NCBI GenBank assembly: GCA_016928125.1
Contig: JAFGLK010000524.1
Location: forward strand, 1 to 8,332
DNA: 8,332 nucleotides
Source of the DNA: Anaerolineae bacterium
GTDB taxonomy: Bacteria > Chloroflexota > Anaerolineae > UBA1429
Direction of reading: 5' to 3'
The notes under the pieces were generated by a model, which searched no databases, had not been told where the DNA came from, and worked only from the letters and a program-made list of their open reading frames with translations. This document shows, piece after piece, positions 6,285 through 8,332 of the stretch; positions within the stretch are counted from its first letter, which is position 1, and every line of letters starts with the position of its first letter. The translations under genes were made by a program, and so were the position numbers.

Positions 6285-7079
6285 CTAGCCAGCGGCCCTC
6301 GCGCCCTCGAAGATCTCGACGGCCCGCTCCACATCTGCCCCGTCGTGGACGATCGCCCGCAGGGCCTTGGCCATCGGCACGGGATGCTTGCTCTGCCATA
6401 CATTGCGGCCCAGATTGATACCCACCGCGCCGCGTTGCATCCCATCGGACACGAAGGCGAATACTTCACGCTCTGTCTCGCATCTGGGGCCCCCGGCTAT
6501 CACCACCGGCACGGGGCAGCCGTTGGTTACGCGCTCGAAGTCCTCGCACCAGTATGTCTTCACCACATCCGCGCCCAACTCGGCGCAGATGCGGCAGCAC
6601 AGCCCCAGGTAGCGAGCGTCCCGCTTCTCCAGTTCCTTGCCCACCGCCGTCACCGCCATCACCGGGATGCCATAGTCCTGGCACATGTTCACCGCATCCG
6701 CCAGATTGGCCAGCGTCTCGTGCTCGTAGTCGCTGCCGATGAACACCGAGACGCCGACCGCCGAGGCGTTGAGGCGGATGATCTCCTCGATCGATGTGGT
6801 GAGTGCTTCGTGCGCCAGGTCGGCCCCCACGATGCTTGTGCAGCCCGAGATGCGCAGCACGATCGGCAGGCTGCCCAGCGGGTTCACCGCTGCGCGCAGC
6901 ACGCCGCGCGTGCAAAACAGGCCGTCGCAGTACGGCAAGAGCGGCGCGATCGTCTCGCCAGGCCGCTCAAGGCCCCGCGTAGGCCCCAGAAAGTAGCCGT
7001 GGTCAATCGGCATGAAGAAACAATGCCCGTCTGGCATCAACCGCGACAGGCGGTTCTGCTTACCCCAATCCATTCCCAT
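6285..7079 (-). CDS. LsrF-like class I aldolase (DhnA/DeoC-LacD superfamily)
   Basis: A 264-residue TIM-barrel Schiff-base enzyme. The sequence follows LsrF (3-hydroxy-5-phosphonooxypentane-2,4-dione thiolase of AI-2 breakdown) closely as I remember it: PIDHGYFLGPTRGLE (24-38), LFCTRGVLRAAV (54-65), VLRISG (74-79), GSDYEHETLANL (115-126), PVMAVTAVGKE (139-149), the Schiff-base Lys174 in DVVKTYW, FERVTNGCPVPVVIAGGP (181-198) with the first phosphate loop, and GINLGRNVWQ (220-229) with the second. The wider family also contains archaeal fructose-bisphosphate aldolase and 6-deoxy-5-ketofructose-1-phosphate synthase. The ATG at 7079 has AAGGAG (7093-7088) eight bases away. It is the first gene of the minus-strand cluster. 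No lsrK, lsrG or lsrACDB genes are in the window, so AI-2 processing is not established; a dihydroxyacetone-phosphate-linked cleavage or transfer is the safer reading. Confidence 0.87.
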   Translation of the reverse strand: MGMDWGKQNRLSRLMPDGHCFFMPIDHGYFLGPTRGLERPGETIAPLLPYCDGLFCTRGVLRAAVNPLGSLPIVLRISGCTSIVGADLAHEALTTSIEEIIRLNASAVGVSVFIGSDYEHETLANLADAVNMCQDYGIPVMAVTAVGKELEKRDARYLGLCCRICAELGADVVKTYWCEDFERVTNGCPVPVVIAGGPRCETEREVFAFVSDGMQRGAVGINLGRNVWQSKHPVPMAKALRAIVHDGADVERAVEIFEGARAAG

Positions 7080-7087
7080 GGCGCCAT

Positions 7088-7093
7088 CTCCTT
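7088..7093 (-). promoter_or_regulatory. Shine-Dalgarno site of the LsrF-like gene
   Basis: The minus strand reads AAGGAG, the strongest ribosome site in the window, eight bases before the ATG at 7079. It makes this start preferable to the in-frame ATG two codons later (7073). Confidence 0.8.
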
Positions 7094-7459
7094 TCGTCAG
7101 CCGGTCCTGCCCCGCACCCCTATGGAGCAGGGCACAGCGGCAGATACCCGTGCTCGATCAGCCAGCGACAGAGTTCGTGTGTTGTCTGACGGCAGGCCGT
7201 TTGGCATGTCTCTCTCGCACCTGCTTGTAACCACACAGACCCGACGCCAACTGGCCCAGTCTGACCCGACCCCGGCAGTCGCAGGCCCAGCAGAACTCCC
7301 GCCGCTGATACGCCACACCGCCCGCAACCGCCTGAACCGCCGAGCTCTCCCTTGCCCCAGGGCTGCAGTCCAAGTGAGGGTCTGAGCCTGCACAGCCGTC
7401 TGCGCGATGCCGTTCTCATCCAGAGGAGATGCTCAGGCCGGCCATGATGGTGCTAGAAC

Positions 7460-7490
7460 GCGCCTGCGGCTCCAGGACCGCAGACGGCGC
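7460..7490 (-). repeat. Hairpin at the predicted 5' end of the aldolase-operon transcript
   Basis: CTGCGG (7464-7469) pairs with CCGCAG (7478-7483) over an eight-base loop. The stem is extended by GCGC (7460-7463) against GCGC (7487-7490) past a three-base bulge. It straddles the predicted transcription start near 7486, so it could be an operator for a dimeric regulator, a 5' mRNA-stabilising stem, or chance in GC-rich DNA. Confidence 0.4.
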
Positions 7491-7492
7491 GG

Positions 7493-7521
7493 ATTGTAGC
7501 ACGCAACCGGGGCTGCGTCAA
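7493..7521 (-). promoter_or_regulatory. Sigma70-type promoter of the aldolase operon
   Basis: On the minus strand TTGACG (7521-7516) and TACAAT (7498-7493) are separated by exactly 17 bases. Each hexamer matches the consensus at five of six positions, which is striking in GC-rich DNA. The start point would be near 7486, about 400 nt before the LsrF-like ATG. The position between mobA and the cluster fits an operon promoter. Confidence 0.7.
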
Positions 7522-7617
7522 GGCTTGTGGGCTCAAGCAGCCGCGGTCCGCTAGAGGGCTGGCGGAGCCGCCGAGCGGGCAGACCGTTCGCGGTTGGCCT
7601 TCGTCGTCCCGATGTCC

Positions 7618-8211
7618 TCAGCTGTTCAGCCGCCGGGCCATCTGCTCCCATTCCTCAGGCGTGTTGACATTGCTGAACGAGAGCAGTTCGGGATCGAAGG
7701 CCCTTGCCTCCGCCTGCGTGACATAGCGCACGCTGACGTCGTCGAAGAACGACACCACTCGGCGTCGACCTGCGCGGATCGCCTCCTCGATGGCCGGCAG
7801 GCACGTGCGCCGGTAGGCGGCGTGCAGAGGCTCCACCTGCTCGCCACTCTGCAACACCGCCACGTCGTAGCCATCGGCCCAGTCCGCAAACGCCCTCAGG
7901 AGTTTCGTGTTGAGGAACGGCATGTCGCAGCCCACCACTAACGCCAGTTCGTAGCGAGCCGCCTCCAGCCCCGCGTGCAGCCCGCCCAGAACGCCCACCC
8001 CCGGGAAGCGGTCGGCAACCACTGGCGCGCCCAATGCCAGATAGGCATCCACCTCACCCGTGACCACCAATACCTCGGCGCACACACCCGCCAAGCGCTC
8101 AATCACGACCTCGATCAGCGTCTTCTCGCCCACCTGGAGGAAGGCTTTGTTGCGGCCCATCCGGCGACTTGCCCCGCCGGCCAGCACCAGCCCGGTCAGA
8201 CTTACTTCCAT
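7618..8211 (-). CDS. mobA: Molybdenum cofactor guanylyltransferase (MobA)
   Basis: A 197-residue cytoplasmic nucleotidyltransferase that joins GMP from GTP to Mo-molybdopterin, giving the guanine dinucleotide cofactor of DMSO-reductase-family enzymes. The GTP-binding signature LAGGASRRMGRNKA (10-23) with Lys22 is intact. It is followed by the FPGVGVLGGLHAGLEAA block (69-85), VGCDMPFL (93-100) with the metal-binding Asp96, EPLHAAY (127-133) and the C-terminal FSNVNTPEEW (179-188). Length agrees with bacterial MobA. MocA (CTP transferase for molybdopterin cytosine dinucleotide) is the nearest alternative, but the PLHAAY and NVNTPEE pattern favours MobA. The ATG at 8211 has no good ribosome site. 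A TGGTATAAT extended -10 box ends seven bases upstream, so translation is probably leaderless. No other molybdopterin genes are in the window. Confidence 0.93.
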   Translation of the reverse strand: MEVSLTGLVLAGGASRRMGRNKAFLQVGEKTLIEVVIERLAGVCAEVLVVTGEVDAYLALGAPVVADRFPGVGVLGGLHAGLEAARYELALVVGCDMPFLNTKLLRAFADWADGYDVAVLQSGEQVEPLHAAYRRTCLPAIEEAIRAGRRRVVSFFDDVSVRYVTQAEARAFDPELLSFSNVNTPEEWEQMARRLNS

Positions 8212-8218
8212 AGGACCT

Positions 8219-8227
8219 ATTATACCA
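8219..8227 (-). promoter_or_regulatory. Extended -10 promoter of mobA
   Basis: The minus strand reads TGGTATAAT: a perfect -10 hexamer (8224-8219) with the TGn extension. No convincing -35 is present, as is usual for extended -10 promoters. Only seven bases separate the box from the mobA ATG, so transcription should start at or within about two bases of the start codon. Confidence 0.7.
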
Positions 8228-8332
8228 GACGTCGCCCATCTTGATGATCACACCCCGGCGACAGGGATGAATAGAAGCCGATCGGCACACTCGCCAAGGG
8301 GCAGCGGGCGGCCGGGCGCCGCATAGCGCGCG
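8228..8332. other. Upstream flank of mobA, no gene recognised
   Basis: About 100 bp at the window edge. Short open frames on both strands end quickly and show no family motif. The last part is very GC-rich with small inverted repeats of GGGC/GCCC type. Whatever gene lies beyond the edge cannot be told from this piece. Confidence 0.5.

Larger units (their letters stand above)
7080..7617. other. Long non-coding region: leader of the aldolase operon and 3' flank of mobA
   Basis: This gap holds the operon promoter (7521-7493) and a predicted leader of about 400 nt before the LsrF-like start. In the leader, reading the minus strand, are a strong hairpin at the transcript start (7490-7460: GCGC plus CTGCGG arms, eight-base loop, three-base bulge) and a second hairpin just before the ribosome site (7131-7106, eight pairs with one G-U). 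Between them lie overlapping open frames of up to ~100 residues with weak protein character. Between mobA's stop and the promoter is a branched GC-rich inverted repeat (7544-7586, with an inner GGCGG/CCGCC stem) that might end mobA transcription, though there is no T-run. I recognise no known riboswitch or RNA gene. Confidence 0.5.

Noticed and set aside
6192..7385. Long plus-strand open frame (397 codons) opposite the LsrF-like gene and leader
   Set aside because: Antisense of a clearly recognised gene; the composition is typical of GC-rich shadow frames and there is no ribosome site or motif.
8260..8326. Short plus-strand frame starting at an ATG near the window end
   Set aside because: It ends after about 20 codons with an Arg/Gly/Ser-rich translation, no ribosome site and no recognisable motif.
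1..8332. CRISPR arrays, insertion sequences, integrase or phage genes, tRNA or rRNA genes
   Set aside because: No spaced direct repeats, transposase motifs, terminal inverted repeats or structured RNA signatures were found on either strand.

Overview
The window is GC-rich bacterial chromosomal DNA, densely coding, with Shine-Dalgarno sites and sigma70-like promoters that match consensus well. The best guess at phylum is Chloroflexota. This rests on remembered family resemblance: the 72-residue DUF6504-like protein, the RhaEW-type aldolase/dehydrogenase pieces, and the general gene style. There is no rRNA or marker gene to fix it. Nothing seen suggests phage, insertion sequences, CRISPR or recent transfer.

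Left part, plus strand (1-2683): the last codons of gatC, a complete gatA (amidase subunit of the Asp-tRNA(Asn)/Glu-tRNA(Gln) amidotransferase), a GalU-like nucleotidyltransferase starting one base after the gatA stop, and a small DUF6504-like gene overlapping its end. These read as one operon. A convergent gap of about 180 bp (2684-2861) separates them from the minus-strand genes.

Centre, minus strand (7521 down to 2862): a sugar-phosphate gene cluster. In transcription order it has a near-consensus promoter (7521-7493), an unusually long leader of about 400 nt, an LsrF-like class I aldolase, an SDR dehydrogenase carrying an N-terminal segment that resembles the aldolase-side linker of RhaEW fusion proteins, and a stand-alone zinc class II aldolase. 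A hairpin terminator (4044-4017) follows. A second promoter (3970-3943) then drives an MtnA/eIF2B-like aldose-1-phosphate isomerase. Isomerase, class II aldolase and aldehyde-type dehydrogenase together suggest conversion of a (deoxy)pentose- or deoxyhexose-phosphate to dihydroxyacetone phosphate plus a short aldehyde that is then oxidised. The LsrF-like enzyme may supply a second C-C cleavage or condensation. No kinase, transporter or regulator is in the window, so the substrate is open. This cluster is the most promising part of the window. The two halves of a normally fused enzyme appear as separate genes in reversed order, and the isomerase has an altered motif at a substrate-binding position.

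Right end, minus strand: mobA (molybdenum cofactor guanylyltransferase, 8211-7618). It has an extended -10 promoter so close to the start codon that the mRNA is probably leaderless. The last ~120 bp hold that promoter and no gene that I can support.
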